From NCBI RefSeq assembly GCF_900700375.1, contig NC_041710.1, positions 22,965,557 through 23,029,556 on the forward strand: a DNA stretch of 64,000 nucleotides. The letters are read 5' to 3'. This document shows, in pieces, positions 1 through 27,069 of this stretch. Position 1 is the first letter of the stretch. The number at the start of each line of letters is the position of its first letter. Under the pieces are notes generated by a model. It had not been told where the DNA came from. It ran no database searches and saw nothing but the letters and a program-made list of their open reading frames with translations. The position numbers were made by a program, and so were the translations under genes. This stretch comes from Denticeps clupeoides. Taxonomy: Eukaryota; Chordata; Actinopteri; Clupeiformes; Denticipitidae.

Positions 1-27
1 AAAAATATAGCGAAAGTGATCCCATTT

Positions 28-175
28 AACCATCACCCTTGGTGAGCAGTGGGCAACCATGACAGGCACGTGGGGAGCAGTGTGTGCCAGTTGGCACCTT
101 GGCGGCTTGGGATTCAAACCGGCAGCCTTCCTATTACGGGTCTGCTTCCTCACCCGCTAGGCCACCACTGCCACC
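28..175 (-). repeat. tRNA-derived SINE, family A
   Basis: Reverse-oriented copy of the SINE found repeatedly in this window. The tRNA-like head (B-box-like GGTTTGAATCC on the minus strand) is at the right end and the body segment 'accatcacccttggtgagcag' type at the left. The body tail is shortened relative to the copies at 33741 and 48063. A C-rich run follows at 179-210. Confidence 0.8.
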
Positions 176-178
176 AAT

Positions 179-208
179 CCCCCCCCCCCCCCCCCCCCCC
201 TCCCCCCC
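179..208. repeat. poly-C tract
   Basis: An almost pure run of C, interrupted by one T, sits directly beside the head of the SINE. It is low-complexity sequence with no visible coding content. Confidence 0.9.
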
Positions 209-209
209 A

Positions 210-3200
210 AAAAAGTCATCTGTCAGAATTTAAAGACTTCACACACACTCAAAAGGGTGTTTGAAAAGGGTTGAAATGTAAGACGTTCAAATGCAGAAAT
301 GTTTGCAAATGTCAGAGCGCCTTTTCGGCAGCCGGTTCGGTTTGGTAGCGTGTGTGATGTCCACTGACATCCCTGTGAACAAGGTACAAAGAAGGGACAC
401 ACTTACACTGGCATCTACTTGCCTAGAGGGGGTTTAAATCATCCAGAATGAGGATGTAGGGTGTATGAGATCTGCCGGACGCCTGATTTAAACTACCACA
501 GTTCGTTGTTTGGACCTCAACAAAAATGGCTGGGTGGCAATGGCAAGCCGTTCTTTATTAGTACATGCCCCCATGTACTATTTCTATTATAGCACCACAA
601 AAATGGTTGCTGAGCAAGACAACTAACCATGGACTGTCCTTGTAACTGGATAAGAGCATCTGATAAACGCTGTAAATAAAATGAACTGAAATAGGTTTAG
701 TGCAGAGTTAACATCTAGGTAACAACCAGAAATGCATGATTCTGTGGGAAAGTTCCAACCATTTCTCTCCTGACGATCAAAAGAATAACATGCAGAATTT
801 TCATTACGGAGAAAGTCAAGGAATGATTTCCCTCATTTGTCCTGATTTTCACATTATTTCCTTTTCAGTGTTAATTGTTCAAATATTTCATGCTCCCATT
901 CTCTACTGATTGCGTGTGTGTGCGTGTGTGCACACGCCCCCATTCTTCGGAGTTAATAAACTGGAAGGCAGCTTCCAACACCACAGTTTGTGTGAGTGGC
1001 TGTGAGTTCACCATTAAACACATTTAATGAGGAGAGCGAGTGGTGACGTGATTCAATTAGAAATAGGGCTAATGGCTAAACGCAATCCTTCGGGCTGGTG
1101 TAGCTGACACCCCTACAATAAATTGTGATAGACAGCAGCTGCCCCCATACCACCCAGAGAGTCAAACAGCTTTATCTGGTGCTGCCCTGTCCTCGGGTCA
1201 AAACCCCTACAAACAGTGAGCCGCGGGAATTTAGCAGGCCGACCCTCAGGGAGTTATTATTTGTTCTGCCTTATGAATTTACATGGCAAATTGAGGTCAA
1301 ATTAACTTGGAAAGTCACATCTAATGGCATTTAAAAAGGAAATTTTATTCAAACCGCAGTAGGAAGTTTTTTCTAGAGTAACTGCAGTTCTTCTATGGAA
1401 TTTTAGGCTAAAAGTTTGATCTCTGTCCAGTGCAGGTTTGGGCCTGAGGGCTGCGTGGGTGTTGAGATTGTAATTGTTGCACCAGAGCTGGGTGCAGTGT
1501 GCAGGACAGACGAAGGCATGGCTTACGAGGTAATAATTAAAAAGACAACAGATTCAATCCAACATACCCAGACTATTTTAACATTCCAATAATTGCGAAA
1601 AAAAATCCTAGTCAAAATGTACATAGTAGAATATAGACAAAATGTAAATTAGTGTACTAATTATTATGGGTAGTAGCAGTAGTAGTGCTTGTAGCTATAT
1701 GGGATGATGACGCTGCAATTAGTTCAAATTTAATCTAAGTTTTCATTTAATTTATCTCACATTCATAGCAGGTCTGGATCGTTTAGCAATTTGGCTGTAA
1801 GGTGGCTAAATATTTAGACAGTATGGGATAGATTTAAAGACCTGTTGTCCATGTATGAGGTGTAGATGAGAAAATTGCTGAAATTGTTTGTGTCACGTGT
1901 AAAGATGTCGTAGCTAGTTCTTTTAACTGTTTTTAATCCCTGGTAGTAGTAGTACCAGAATTTACATTACATTTACGGCATTTATCAGACGCCCTTATCC
2001 AGAGCGACTTACAATCAGTAGTTACAGGGACAGTCTCCCTGGAGCAACTTAGGGTTAAGTGTCTTGCTCAGGGGCACAATGGTAGTAAGTGGGATTTGAA
2101 CCCGGGTCTTCTGGTTCACAGGCGAGTGTGTTACCCACTAGGCTACTACCACCAGAATAAAGACCCAAGCACCTCATATTCACATTCACTGTAGAACAGA
2201 GCTGAAATGACGAGGCTGAACGGCGAGGAACAACGACAAGGAGTAAAGCGTAAAGCCCTGGGGACAACTTCCCGAGGGCGTAGTTGCTCATTACGCTAAC
2301 CGCTTAACATAGTTGGAAGCAAGCGTACAGCTTGATTTGGGAAATGAGCCCCTGGTTTGGAGTTAAGGCGCGTGCAGCGCAGATGGGGAGACAGGGATGT
2401 GACACATCTTCTCTTGATTTAATTCCTGATAACATACTGTGAAATCCTGGTTGCACAAACAGGCCCAAGGCGATAATTCCCATGTGCCTCAGCGCCATTA
2501 AAACACAGAATCTAAGTGTTAATGAAATTACGCTATTTTACAAAAAAAATGAATTAAAATGCTAATATGTAGGTACAAACAGCTAAAGAAGATGTTAAAG
2601 TGACTTTCAAATACTATTGGTCAGCCAGCTAAGCTTTCAGTAGGGCATTCCGGTCAGTGTAGTTTTATTTAATGAAAATTGAATAATGTAGCATTTGCGC
2701 CACCTAGTGGCGGAAAACGGCACGATCGCTGAGCAAGGCAGCTCTGGCGTTATTTTCCTTTGTTCCATTGCCTTCGCCTATTAGTTTGATAAGATAAATG
2801 TACGGAGCACATGCATTATAAAATTCTTATTTGAATGCCTCTCCACCACCAAGACAATTAACAGCTGACGTTTAACCAATCAACATTTAACATTAAATCC
2901 GTTGTTTAAAATCTATTTTGATAAATCACCTCCTTTGTTACAATATGAAGTGCAATAGCTGAGTAATTACATTACAGTTTATTTCATATTGTGTATTCAT
3001 GTTCATTTATTACTGACAGCGACAAAATCCCCAAACACTGTAAAGCCACATGCTGTAAGGTCAGCCGCATTCATCTTACAGAAACAACATGAACTATGTT
3101 TTCCCGTTAAAAGAGGGTACTTAACCTCAATGTTCACCACCATGACCCTGTTACTTTAGTTCAGAGGTCAACATTTTCCATTGATATGAGCTTTTTCGTC

Positions 3201-3360
3201 ACTATAAATTCATGACTGAAATCTGTTTATGTGTGACACAAAAAAATGGAAGAGCTGAGTGTCACATTCACAGCCCTCATGTTCAATTTTTTCAACCATT
3301 CATCGTTTCAATTTTCTAAAGCTGAGGGAAGCTGTCTGTGAGCCTGACGTCTGTCTGCCT
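210..3360. other. Intergenic, repeats only
   Basis: No gene was recognised here. It holds a degenerate tail of SINE family B (about 612-682, plus strand), a short GT-rich tract near 914-930, and a nearly complete SINE B copy (1966-2153, minus strand). The rest is AT-rich unique-looking sequence. Short open frames in this interval have no family resemblance. Confidence 0.7.
1966..2153 (-). repeat. tRNA-derived SINE, family B (L2-tailed)
   Basis: Reverse copy. The left end (minus-strand 3' end) carries the tail with 'gcgtctgataaatgccgtaaatgtaa'-type sequence, and the right end carries a tRNA-like head with B-box-like GGGTTCAAATCCC. The same element recurs at 23209, 23526, 38496, 38850 and 59718. 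Confidence 0.85.
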
Positions 3361-3368
3361 TCCACCAG

Positions 3369-4315
3369 GTGCAGTGTTTTGTGGACAGGGCAGTGGAAAA
3401 GTGATGGAGCAGAGGGTCCAACCAGGAGCCGCAGCACTTTGACTGTGTCTTGGATGAAAAACAGATGTTCTGGTTTAGAAACCCCTACTCCTCCCATGAG
3501 AACCAACCTCCTCTTGTTATCCCTGTTTATGAGCTGACCAAATATGATCCATCTCTTCTCATGCAGAGGAACCTGCCCTTTCGGTACATGACCACATGGA
3601 ACATTAATAATAAGACACAGAAGATACAGAACATCACTGAATCTGATCCATGACTTTACAACTGTGCCTTTGACAATGACAATGACAAGGGACTTGAGAA
3701 GAAAGATATTCAGAAGCATGGTAATATCACTACCATAGTGTTGTTTAAAAGTAATGATGATATTTAGAGACCTTTTCTAATATGTACACATTGTTAACTA
3801 ATGTAATGTAAATAAGACATATTTACTGTAATGCAAAGTTGGATCATTTCCAAAGGGTTTTCTATGCATTTAAGGTAGGTATGTAGTCTATACATACACT
3901 GAGTCATTACTTACAGAATTTAATTGTATATGCATTGCAAGAAATTCAAAAGCATTGTTGTACTGTATTATAATCTAAATATGGACATAGCCAGTTTGCC
4001 ACTATTATTATGCAGTTTGCCAGATTTATTACTATGCAAAAGACTCAATACATAATTATTTTAATTCATACATTTTTTTTTCTTCAGACTGTGACTGTGG
4101 CCAGTGTTGGTTGTTGTTGGTCTGTGTTTGTCCAGTTTGTGGTGTCATATTGGTCCTCCTCTGTGTGTACTCTGTAGGAAGACACCTGGTATAATTTTAA
4201 AGTCACAAGCATGCATGTGTTCACTCACTTTGGCTCAAACATGTCTCTTTTTGTTGTTTGTCTCTAGAGTTACACTCCAATGAGGAATGGAAGACCCTAC
4301 ATCTCCAGAGAACAC
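3369..4315 (+). pseudogene. Broken immunoglobulin V-type receptor gene
   Basis: Three exon-like blocks have splice sites. The first (3369-3720) encodes an Ig V-set domain: the first Cys in an FDC context, then MFWFR with the core Trp, then NITESD..LYNCAF with the second Cys. The second (4088-4188) encodes a hydrophobic membrane span with WLLLVCVCP and VILVLLCVYSVG. The third (4268-4315) encodes a short basic, Tyr-containing cytosolic piece. This V domain, membrane exon, cytosolic exon layout is that of teleost Ig-superfamily leukocyte receptors. The V exon is not open: a TGA stands where a Gly codon is usual in the ESDxGLYxC motif, and the upstream half is out of frame after another stop. No signal-peptide exon was found. 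It is probably a dead host receptor gene; the exact family is not recognised. Confidence 0.55.
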
Positions 4316-4744
4316 GTATGGGTTCATTTACATACACTGCTGAGAAACAAAAATATGTTTGAAATAATTCAGTCTCATTTTCTCCAGTTTATTTCTATTT
4401 ACAATAAATTCAAAGAAAGTCAAATCAGACATTTGTGAACACACAGCATTTGAGAAGAAGGCAGTGTTAGCAGTAAAAAAAAAAGGTATATTTAACACAT
4501 ACTCACTCATAATGATTAACCATAAAAGCAGGTATGGACTGCATAATTAGTCCAACTTCAATTCAGTAATTTTTCACTAGCTGTGATATTATAGATGCTC
4601 TGACATTGGAATACACATTTATTGTTCAAAGCAATTATGTGAAATCCAGTGCAAATAATTTTATATTAGTTTATCAATAGTTTAAAGGGAAAAAAATTAA
4701 GTGCAGTGACAACTTGAATACAGTGAATATCTGGGTTATGTCTT

Positions 4745-5290
4745 CTGTAAAGATAGAGCCAACCAGCAACTGGGACGATTCCTGTGGTGCTTTGTCTCTA
4801 GCTATCAGCAGACATGTCCGTGCTTCCTGCCGTGGGCAGAACTCGCCAACAACCTGCAGGTCACCTCTTCCACCGGCAGAAGTCCCTTTGAGGTCTGCTG
4901 TGGCTACCAGGCCAACTTCTTTGCCCATCACGAGCCTGCTGGTGGGCACCCTGGCGATGCTGCTCTTCTCCTCGATTCACACCGCAGCCCAGCACGCTCG
5001 GTCATTCTGCGATTCCGAGTGGGTGACAGGATGTGGCTCTCCACCCAAGACTGCCACTTCGTTACATCATTGTGGTTCATTGGCCCATACCGTATCAACC
5101 CAATTACTTACTGGTTAAAATACGAGTCCTGTATTCCACATCAAGTCACCTCAAACCAGTCATCACCTCTCCTCTACACCCACCTGCTCCAGCTCTGCCT
5201 CCACCCCGGATCATTGACAGGGGTCCTGCGTGTACGCTTGAGTGCATGCTGGTCTCGCACCTTCGGGACTGACCTCCACCTGATCAAATG
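4745..5290 (+). mobile_element. Fragment of a Ty3/Gypsy-type LTR retrotransposon (fossil)
   Basis: Sequence resembles the C-terminal part of the integrase region of fish Ty3/Gypsy elements, including the conserved stretch around the FLPWAE motif. Only this part of the element is present. No LTRs, gag or reverse transcriptase were seen beside it. It is broken in several places and clearly old. It lies just downstream of the dead Ig receptor and upstream of the stim2 3' end. Confidence 0.6.
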
Positions 5291-5399
5291 GTCCAGACTC
5301 ACCCACCTCTTTGCATTGTGTTGCTGCAGCATAACCTCCATTATTAGAAAACCCTTTTCAGTGACCTTAGTACAGCTACAGAAGCAATAAAACCAGCCT

Positions 5400-6400
5400 T
5401 CTTCACACTAGTACATTATCAAATGCATAAGCAGATGTGGGTTCACTTACATCATTTTAAACTTTGCCAATGATTATTTATTCATAGGTTTTGCTATTTA
5501 TTTTTTCCTTTCAAGCCCATGTCATGTTATTTATCATTGAAAAACAAGAAAATATATAAATAACTCTAACCTAATTGTAATATATATTGCATATATAGCA
5601 GCATACAGAGTTTCATTAAAATTTGTGGGAAAGAGAAACCCGTATTAATGGCTTAAACGCTGTTTAAAGATATTTATTAAACATTTATGTGGGTTTTTTA
5701 GTAATTTCATCATTCATTCAGTGTATTTGTCCTATGCAGCCTTAATGGGCAAACAGCTAAAAGGTTTTGATTATCTTCCCTATTAAAACATCAACAAATA
5801 ATGCATACCTTACCATGGATACAGGCAATATTTTGTCATGGACTGACATCGTGGGGTGCACCAGATCCAGGTGATTTCTGATGTTGTGATATGTATAAAA
5901 CTACCCTGTTTGTGTCATGTCTTTGTCGGTTCATTGGGTGTGCCATAGGTCCTGTTCACCATTCGTCCCTATGTTGTAATAAATCCTCCTGTATTGTGTA
6001 TACGTTGAGCCAGTGTACACATATTACTATGAAAAGTATACTTATTTCCTTCTTGCCAATAGCATATGAAGGCATATAAACAAATACAGCAGTTTTTACA
6101 AAAAAATATCTTTTGGCATTTTAAAACAGTATCTACAGTATGTGTGCATTTAACAGTCCACAGGCAGGTATTTCAGCATTAAGGCACGCTGTGAAACAGT
6201 ACATGCAGTAACCTGATATGCTGAGTCGTGACAACACTGTCACTCTCTCTGCCTCAGCACCTCTAAAACATATGCAGTATTTGGAAAAAAAAAAAAGAGT
6301 GATGAGACATTCTTTATGTTTCCTAAACCATTTCCCTCTTCTCTTCTGCTTCACAGTTCTGTCTTCCATGTCAGTTCTGCAGTCAATTTCTGAAGGAAAG
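5400..6400. other. 3' flank of stim2
   Basis: AT-rich sequence downstream of the stim2 stop codon (minus strand). Part is presumably 3' UTR. A TTTATT at about 5673 reads AATAAA on the minus strand and could serve for polyadenylation, but several AT-rich alternatives exist. No other gene is visible. Confidence 0.4.
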
Positions 6401-14507
<8,107 letters not shown>

Positions 14508-14870
14508 GCTGAGCGCGTCGGGCTTCTATGAACAGCTCCGCCACCAGGATCGTTCATCCAGCAGCTTTCTGCGATGCCGAACCTGAAAAAAAAAAAAAAA
14601 ATTACCATGAAATAAAATATAATAACAAACACAATAAACATATATTTTAAGCACCAGAAGAATATTGTACAAATTTGTAACCGAAGTTGGAGTTTAGTCA
14701 GCGTGAAATGCCACACCTCGTCCACGAGTGTCCGAGCGGCGTGTCGCGTCTCCCACGCCAGCGTCCGAGCGCCCTTCTAACTGGGCGTGTACGAGAGCGG
14801 GGTTGCCAGATTATTCAGCAGGGCCTCCACGGAAATGAATACAGCGAACAAAATTACACCAAACGTTTGA
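14508..14870 (-). promoter_or_regulatory. stim2 upstream/5' UTR region
   Basis: Moderately CpG-containing sequence upstream of the stim2 start codon, with a poly-A run at about 14585-14600. No clear TATA box is seen. The promoter assignment rests only on position next to exon 1. Confidence 0.4.
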
Positions 14871-17745
14871 TATAATTGAGCTGAACTGATTGAGTATAGC
14901 TTGACATTATTTTTGATTGACATTATAGTTGAAGCTTGTTAAGCGTCCGTGTTAGGGAGCAAAAACGCCAAAACAAATCAATAAAAGAGCTCACCCGGTC
15001 ACACTATTTGTAAAATAGGTCACATACTTTTTAAATATTAAAAAACTAAAGTAAAATCACCTCAAACATATGAACATGGCAACATTGATTTCATCTAAGA
15101 AATTTGGGTGAAATCATATTGGTTCATTTTACATTTACAGCTTTTATCAGACGCCCTCATCCAGAGCGACTTACAGTCAGTAGTTCATTAGAACTAACCT
15201 GCACTAAAGTCTACAAGGTGTCTTTCACGTTATCAAAAATATTGATGAAAACGTGTTCCAGATCACCTCACACACTCAAAAAAAAAATTTGTTGGCTTAA
15301 TTTAATTTAATTATGACACCTAGTTCCACACATTTGAATTATGCTATTTGAAACTAAATAGACCAAATAGAAGGGTCCAATTTGCCTGCCTTAGTTTTAA
15401 ATACTTTAATTTAAATGTGTGGAAATAGGTGTCGTAATTGAATTAAGCTAACCCAACAAATCATTTTTTTAAGTGCACCACATTTAAAATACGAAGGGAA
15501 AAAAAAAACAGCTATTCTGTATGAGCAGATGTTGGTCATCACAGGCACCAGGATTAAATTTAGTCCCAGTGAGAAGAAGCAGCAGAAACAGTGTCACGTT
15601 ACTCCCTGATGAGCCCACTTGGGCTAAAATAGACAGGAGTGGGTGGAGCCAAGGAGCCCTGACATCTGACCCTTAATATACACAAGGAGCACATGTCTGT
15701 TTCCACATCACCTGTTCCCACTGTTCATCACTGCGTGTTGTGGCCCGAATTCAGAACGACCTGTTGTGTATGTGCTACTTAAGCGTGTCTCGCTGTAGCT
15801 GTACCCAGCCGCAGAGTCTGGTATCGGTATTAAGAAAGCAACCGGAAAGTTTGGCAAACTGTAAACACTCGGATGCCGCAACCGAAATAGGTTTTCAAAC
15901 ATTCCCGTAAGTGTTTCCATGGGGACATGTGTGCCTCCTGCTGTTTTCAGTGGTGTCATTTCAACAAAATAAAATGCTTCTACTAGATCCACATGGCAAG
16001 TCATCTGATCAGGTTTGATTAATTACATGAAAGATGGACTTCTTCTCTATGGACTGCATTTCATTCATTTAAATTAAATACTCTGCAAAATGCACAGACT
16101 TAGGATAACAACAGGACAGGACAACACACCTGGCCTTTACACTGTTTAAACATTGGAGTCGGGGGGCTCCCGTGGCAACCAAGTTATCGGCCTTTACGTA
16201 TTCAAGCAGCACCAACACTGCAGACAAAGGCACAAACACAGACGACGGCTCCAACAAGCATACCACTGTAAGGACTGTGGGAAATTTGGTTGGTTGTTTT
16301 CATGCAGTTTGTCTGACACATGAGAAATCCCTCATTTATTAAAAATTAATGAATGCAGCCACGATTTTTTTTTCTTGCTGCTAAATGACAGTGTGTTCCA
16401 ATGAAATGTGTTCACACAACCCCCAAACTGTAATTAATGAACAAGTCAGTGTTCCCAGTTCTGACCCACTCAATTAAGTACTTTAAGTCAACAGATCTTC
16501 TTACATCAGAAAAAAAAGACCTGTCAAATGCATATTTTGCATTTTTGGCATATTTTAATACAATAGTCGTGTTTCAGTGGAGTGAATATTTTGAATGGAA
16601 ATTCTTATTTATACCAATATATTAAATTATAAATAAGAATAATTTCCAATTTTTTTTTTTTTTTTTTTAAAACAGTACTGGCCTGAATATGAGAAGATCC
16701 CAAACAGAATAATAATCATATTTGGTGTCCTTTAGTTTTTCATCTAGCCCACAAATGTAAGATACCACCACATTTTCAAAAGTATTTGAAGAAAAGTATT
16801 TTAAATATGCATTTGACAAAAGGCTTTTGGAATTCTTAGATCCATGCAACAAAATATAAGTCCTTAAAAACTTTTAACCTTGACCTTTTTATCTGTGCTA
16901 TGCACACTTCAGCAACATATGATCAACATACGTGCGTGTTTTAATTTTCTCAAACTGGAATATGCTAACTGGACACATGCGACAAATGCAACAAAGTTCT
17001 TCAGAGAGTGATGTTAACAAAAGCTGTCGTGTTGTAGTGTTCACCCCAACTTGGAAAACAATAGGTGATGGATGTCATCTGTAGCTTGAAGCTCTACCGC
17101 ATGTCTACCGCATGCTAGAGCTTTGAAGTAATTAAGCCTGGACTAATTTCCTTTTAAAACACTGAAGGCACATATAATGTAACATACACAGTCTGACTCT
17201 CCAATCATTTTTAAAGTGAAAGCTTTACGGTTGGAAGTGATGTTTAAAGCTTCTTTTTCTCCTCTCCATATCACCAAACACAAACCACAGACCTTAAAAC
17301 ACGATGTGTACTTCGGCTTGTGGCATTAAGGCATCATGTTTGGATGAATGAAGGCAGACTCAGATTTCCGAAGTTCCCACTGGAAAAATATTACATACAA
17401 AACTAAAGTTTACTAAATGTAAAAACATAATGTGAAAATGTACCTCAGCTAACACTTATAAAATTATATATATAGTTTTCCTTGGTCCATAAAATGCCAT
17501 CTTCAGCATTGAGAACAGTCTGTTTCAAGCAACCATGCTTTCTCATTTACAGCTGATGTAAAGCAGATGATCCTGTTTGGTGGTGCCTTTAATCACTGTT
17601 CACAGTTTCATGCTTTTTCGTCTATGGCACATGAGGCAGTTGCTGCCCAATGCAACAGCAGGTGTCCACCACTGGGAAAAATAGTAGTCTGTGGAAAAAA
17701 AAAACTTCAATTTGTTCCTCTGTCCACCAGCCACCCATTCACAAC
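14871..17745. other. Intergenic between stim2 and rbpj
   Basis: AT-rich spacer, including the presumed rbpj 3' UTR on its right side. It contains a SINE B tail fragment (15128-15186, minus), a short inverted-repeat MITE (15273-15475), and a T-rich tract (16651-16669). In human, CCKAR and TBC1D19 lie between RBPJ and STIM2 (from memory). I see no trace of either gene here. Confidence 0.6.
15273..15475. mobile_element. MITE with long inverted arms
   Basis: Starts CACTCAAAAA and ends with a TTTTTTTAAGTG-type mirror. Left arm (15273-15340) and right arm (15405-15475) are imperfect reverse complements: ATTTGTTGGCTTAA against TTAAGCTAACCCAACAAAT, and GACACCTAGTTCCACACATTT against AAATGTGTGGAAATAGGTGTC. 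It has no coding capacity. The superfamily was not determined; hAT-like is possible. Confidence 0.7.
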
Positions 17746-24145
<6,400 letters not shown>

Positions 24146-24538
24146 CTTCCATAAACTCGCTAAAAAAAGTGCAACAATCGCGAGATTCCTCCTCTGAGGC
24201 GAACGCCAGACTGGGGGGATAAAGGAGTGGGGGGAAGTGGGAAGAGGGAATGGGGGCAAACGGGCGTGGGAAAGTTGGGAAAGCACGCGAGACGTGGAAA
24301 ACTCTCACAGTAGAAGTGAACGGGACTCGGGCCTCGAGCCATCGCGAGAGCTGGAGTGCGTGTGAAAAGTCCCGCGGGGCCGCAAACAGAGGAACGCGGC
24401 GGCCGCGGCGGCGCGTGTTGCACGCAGGTAAACAGTGACGTAAAAATTAAGTGTCTGTATAGAAGAGATGATAAGATGATCCTTTATTAGTCCGACAAAC
24501 GGGAAATTAATATTAAACGGCAGAAAGTGGACAGTTCT

Positions 24539-25032
24539 CATTCAATGTGTTTTCTTTATTTTCATGACCATTTACGTTGGTAGATTCTCACTGAAGGCAT
24601 CAAAACTATGAATGAACACATGTGGAGTTATGTACTTAACAACAAAAGGTCAAATAACTGAAAACATGTTTTATATTCTAGTCTCTTCAAAATAGCCACT
24701 GCCCTTTGCTCTGATTCTCATTCTCTCCATGAGCTTCAAGAGGTCGTCACCTGAGATGGTTTTTTAACAGTCTTGAAGGACTTCCCAGAGGTGTTTAGCA
24801 CTTGTTGGCCCCTTTGCCTTCACTCTGCGGTCCAGCTCACCCCAAACCATCTCGACTGGGTTCAGGTCCGGTGACTGTGGAGGTCAGGTCTCCACTTTTT
24901 GTTAAGTACATAACTCCACATGTGTTCATTCATAGTTTTGATGCCTTCAGTGAGAATCTACCAACGTAAATGGTGATGAAAATAAAGAAAACACATCGAT
25001 GTGAGGTGTGTCCAAACTTTTGGCCTGTACTG
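24539..25032. mobile_element. Internally deleted Tc1-like DNA transposon
   Basis: Two arms of roughly 110 bp are inverted copies (24546-24655 and 24900-25005), both holding TGTGGAGTTATGTACTTAAC or its complement. The right end carries the terminal 'gtgtccaaacttttggcctg'. Between them is a remnant matching the antisense of a Tc1 transposase gene ('ccatctcgactgggttcagg', 'gaggtgtttagcacttgttg'). The transposase is mostly gone and the left outer end is missing, so the copy cannot move by itself. Confidence 0.8.
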
Positions 25033-26229
25033 TAAATGTATATCAGAAGCAGAGGAGACTGAGTATTACATGGTTGCATTATTAACAGAACATGACAATA
25101 AAATTTGAAATTATATTACAATCTACTGCCATGTTGTTGTACTTAATTGGTATCTTTGGTATCAGTTGCATCATTATGTTTATTAATAATAAGATACATT
25201 TTAAATTTCACATATGACAAAAACAGCACTGCACAACCATTAATTTAACACAACATTAATTTAATTGTATTAAATGAAATAATTGTTGCTTATTATTGCA
25301 TTGTTGTTAAAGAACAAAACATTTTATTAAGAGTGTGTTCTAAAGTGTTGTAAAATTACATTTTAACATAAATATTTAACATAAATATATGTACATATAC
25401 TCCTAAGTTTCATGAAAAGGTTTTATCTGTCATAAAAAACAAGATATGTGGTCCAGTAATATATAGAGGCAATATTTGTTTTTGACAATAGATGCTGCTG
25501 TTGCATTATGTGTACAGCTTCATTTGGCCATGGAAATTCTCTCAGAGAAAATCATATTAATTGTCTTATCATTGTAGTATATACAGTATATGAAGCATAT
25601 ATTCAGATTTGAATTACATGTTTGTAAAAGTACAGATGAATACATAAACAATAAACAGTAAATAAACAAACAATAACAAAAGTTCCTGGAATTTAGACAC
25701 TCGCCCGTTATCTAGGAAACAATCTCAGTGCTTCTGACATTACTGCCTCTTAATTTCTAGGCTTGGGAACAGTCCTTTGATATTATTATTGAATTGGGAG
25801 TAGCACAGTGGCATTTTCCTGATCAACCCCCTCTATTGTACATTAAAGTCTGGCCAGGCCCTTGATTCTAATCGGGTGGAGGCGTGCGGTGACACTTCGT
25901 AATGTACAGGTAGTTCCAGGCATGCTTATTTACTTTTCTCAATGAATGCCAATCCTGAGATAAGAATCTCTTTAGTCATAGTAATATGTAACATACTGAT
26001 AAAGCCGCAAGTCCAGTTATAGAACAGCGTATCTTATGCATGTGCTATGTAACTGAATCTATTGGACTTTGCAGTCGAGGATCCAGTACTTAGGCTGTTC
26101 ACAATAATGTACAAATTCATGTATTAAATAGTGTATCTGTGCAAACGACTATAAATATTGTCTTTCAGTGACTAAGGTTCTGATTTTATGAGTGGCAGGC
26201 AAGGACATTCAAATATTTGCTGATGACGT

Positions 26230-27069
26230 GGGGCTGTGGTGGTCTAGCGGTTAAGGAAGCGACCCTGTAATCACTATGTACCATCCGACCTCTACAACTC
26301 ATACAAAATGCAGCAGCACAACTGATCTTCAACCACACCACCCCTCTGCTACGCTCCCTCCACTGGCTCCCAGTAGCTGCATGCATCAGGTTCAAAATAC
26401 TGATGCTGGCCTACAAAGCCAAACATGGAGTAGCACCATCCTACCTCACAGCCCTTATTACACCTCGCACTGCACCTCGTATACTCCGAGCCTCCGGTAC
26501 TGCTCGCCTGGTCCCTCCATCGCTAAAGGTACGAGGAAGACATTCATCTAGACTCTTCTCCGTCTTGGCCCCTCGGTGGTGGAATGAACTTCCCCTCGAG
26601 GTCAGAACAGCTCAGTCACTGAGCACCTTCAAATGGCAGCTCAAGACCTTCCTCTTTAAAGAATATTTAGATTAAATTGTAACTTTCTTGTTGTCGACTT
26701 GTGTACAGAATCTACAACAGAGTGAATAAAAAGATTGTATTCATAGTTGGGGGTCCTAGTGAACCGGAATTGATCTCTTCATCGATGGTAATTTAAAAGC
26801 ACGTTGTAAGTCTCTCTGGATAAGGGCGTCTGCCAAATGCCGTAAATGTAAATGTAAATGTAAATGTAAATGTAATCATAAGGCTGCCGGTTCGAATCCC
26901 AAGCCGCTAAGGTTGCCACTGAGTAAAGTACCGTCCCCACATACTGCTCCTTGGGCAACTGTCATGGCTGCCCACTGCTCACCAAGGGTTCAAAGCAGAG
27001 GACATATTTCGTTGTGTCACCGTGTGCTGTGCTGCAGTGTTTCACAATGACAATCACTTCACTTTCATT
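26230..27069 (+). repeat. SINE family A interrupted by a LINE
   Basis: The SINE head (26230-26273) and the rest of the same SINE (26871-27069) are separated by a 597-bp LINE piece. On both sides of the insert stands the octamer TGTAATCA (26266-26273 and 26871-26878), the target-site duplication. The SINE then resumes with 'ggctgccggttcgaatccc' and runs to 'tcacttcactttcatt'. Confidence 0.85.
26274..26870 (+). mobile_element. 5'-truncated L2/CR1-type LINE
   Basis: Encodes the last part of the reverse-transcriptase ORF: LLRSLHWLPVAACIRFK, then APSYLTALI, then RWWNELPLEVR and LKTFLFKEYLD before a stop. This is the usual C-terminus of the L2/Rex1-like fish LINEs. The 3' UTR ends in a hairpin-bearing tail 'ctggataagggcgtctgcc' and a run of AAATGT repeats. 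That tail is the same as that of SINE family B, so an element of this type is the likely mobiliser of that SINE. Confidence 0.85.

Noticed and set aside
4714-5390. Overlapping plus-strand frames of 79-134 codons
   Set aside because: They are shadows lying over an old, broken retrotransposon fragment and do not represent host genes.
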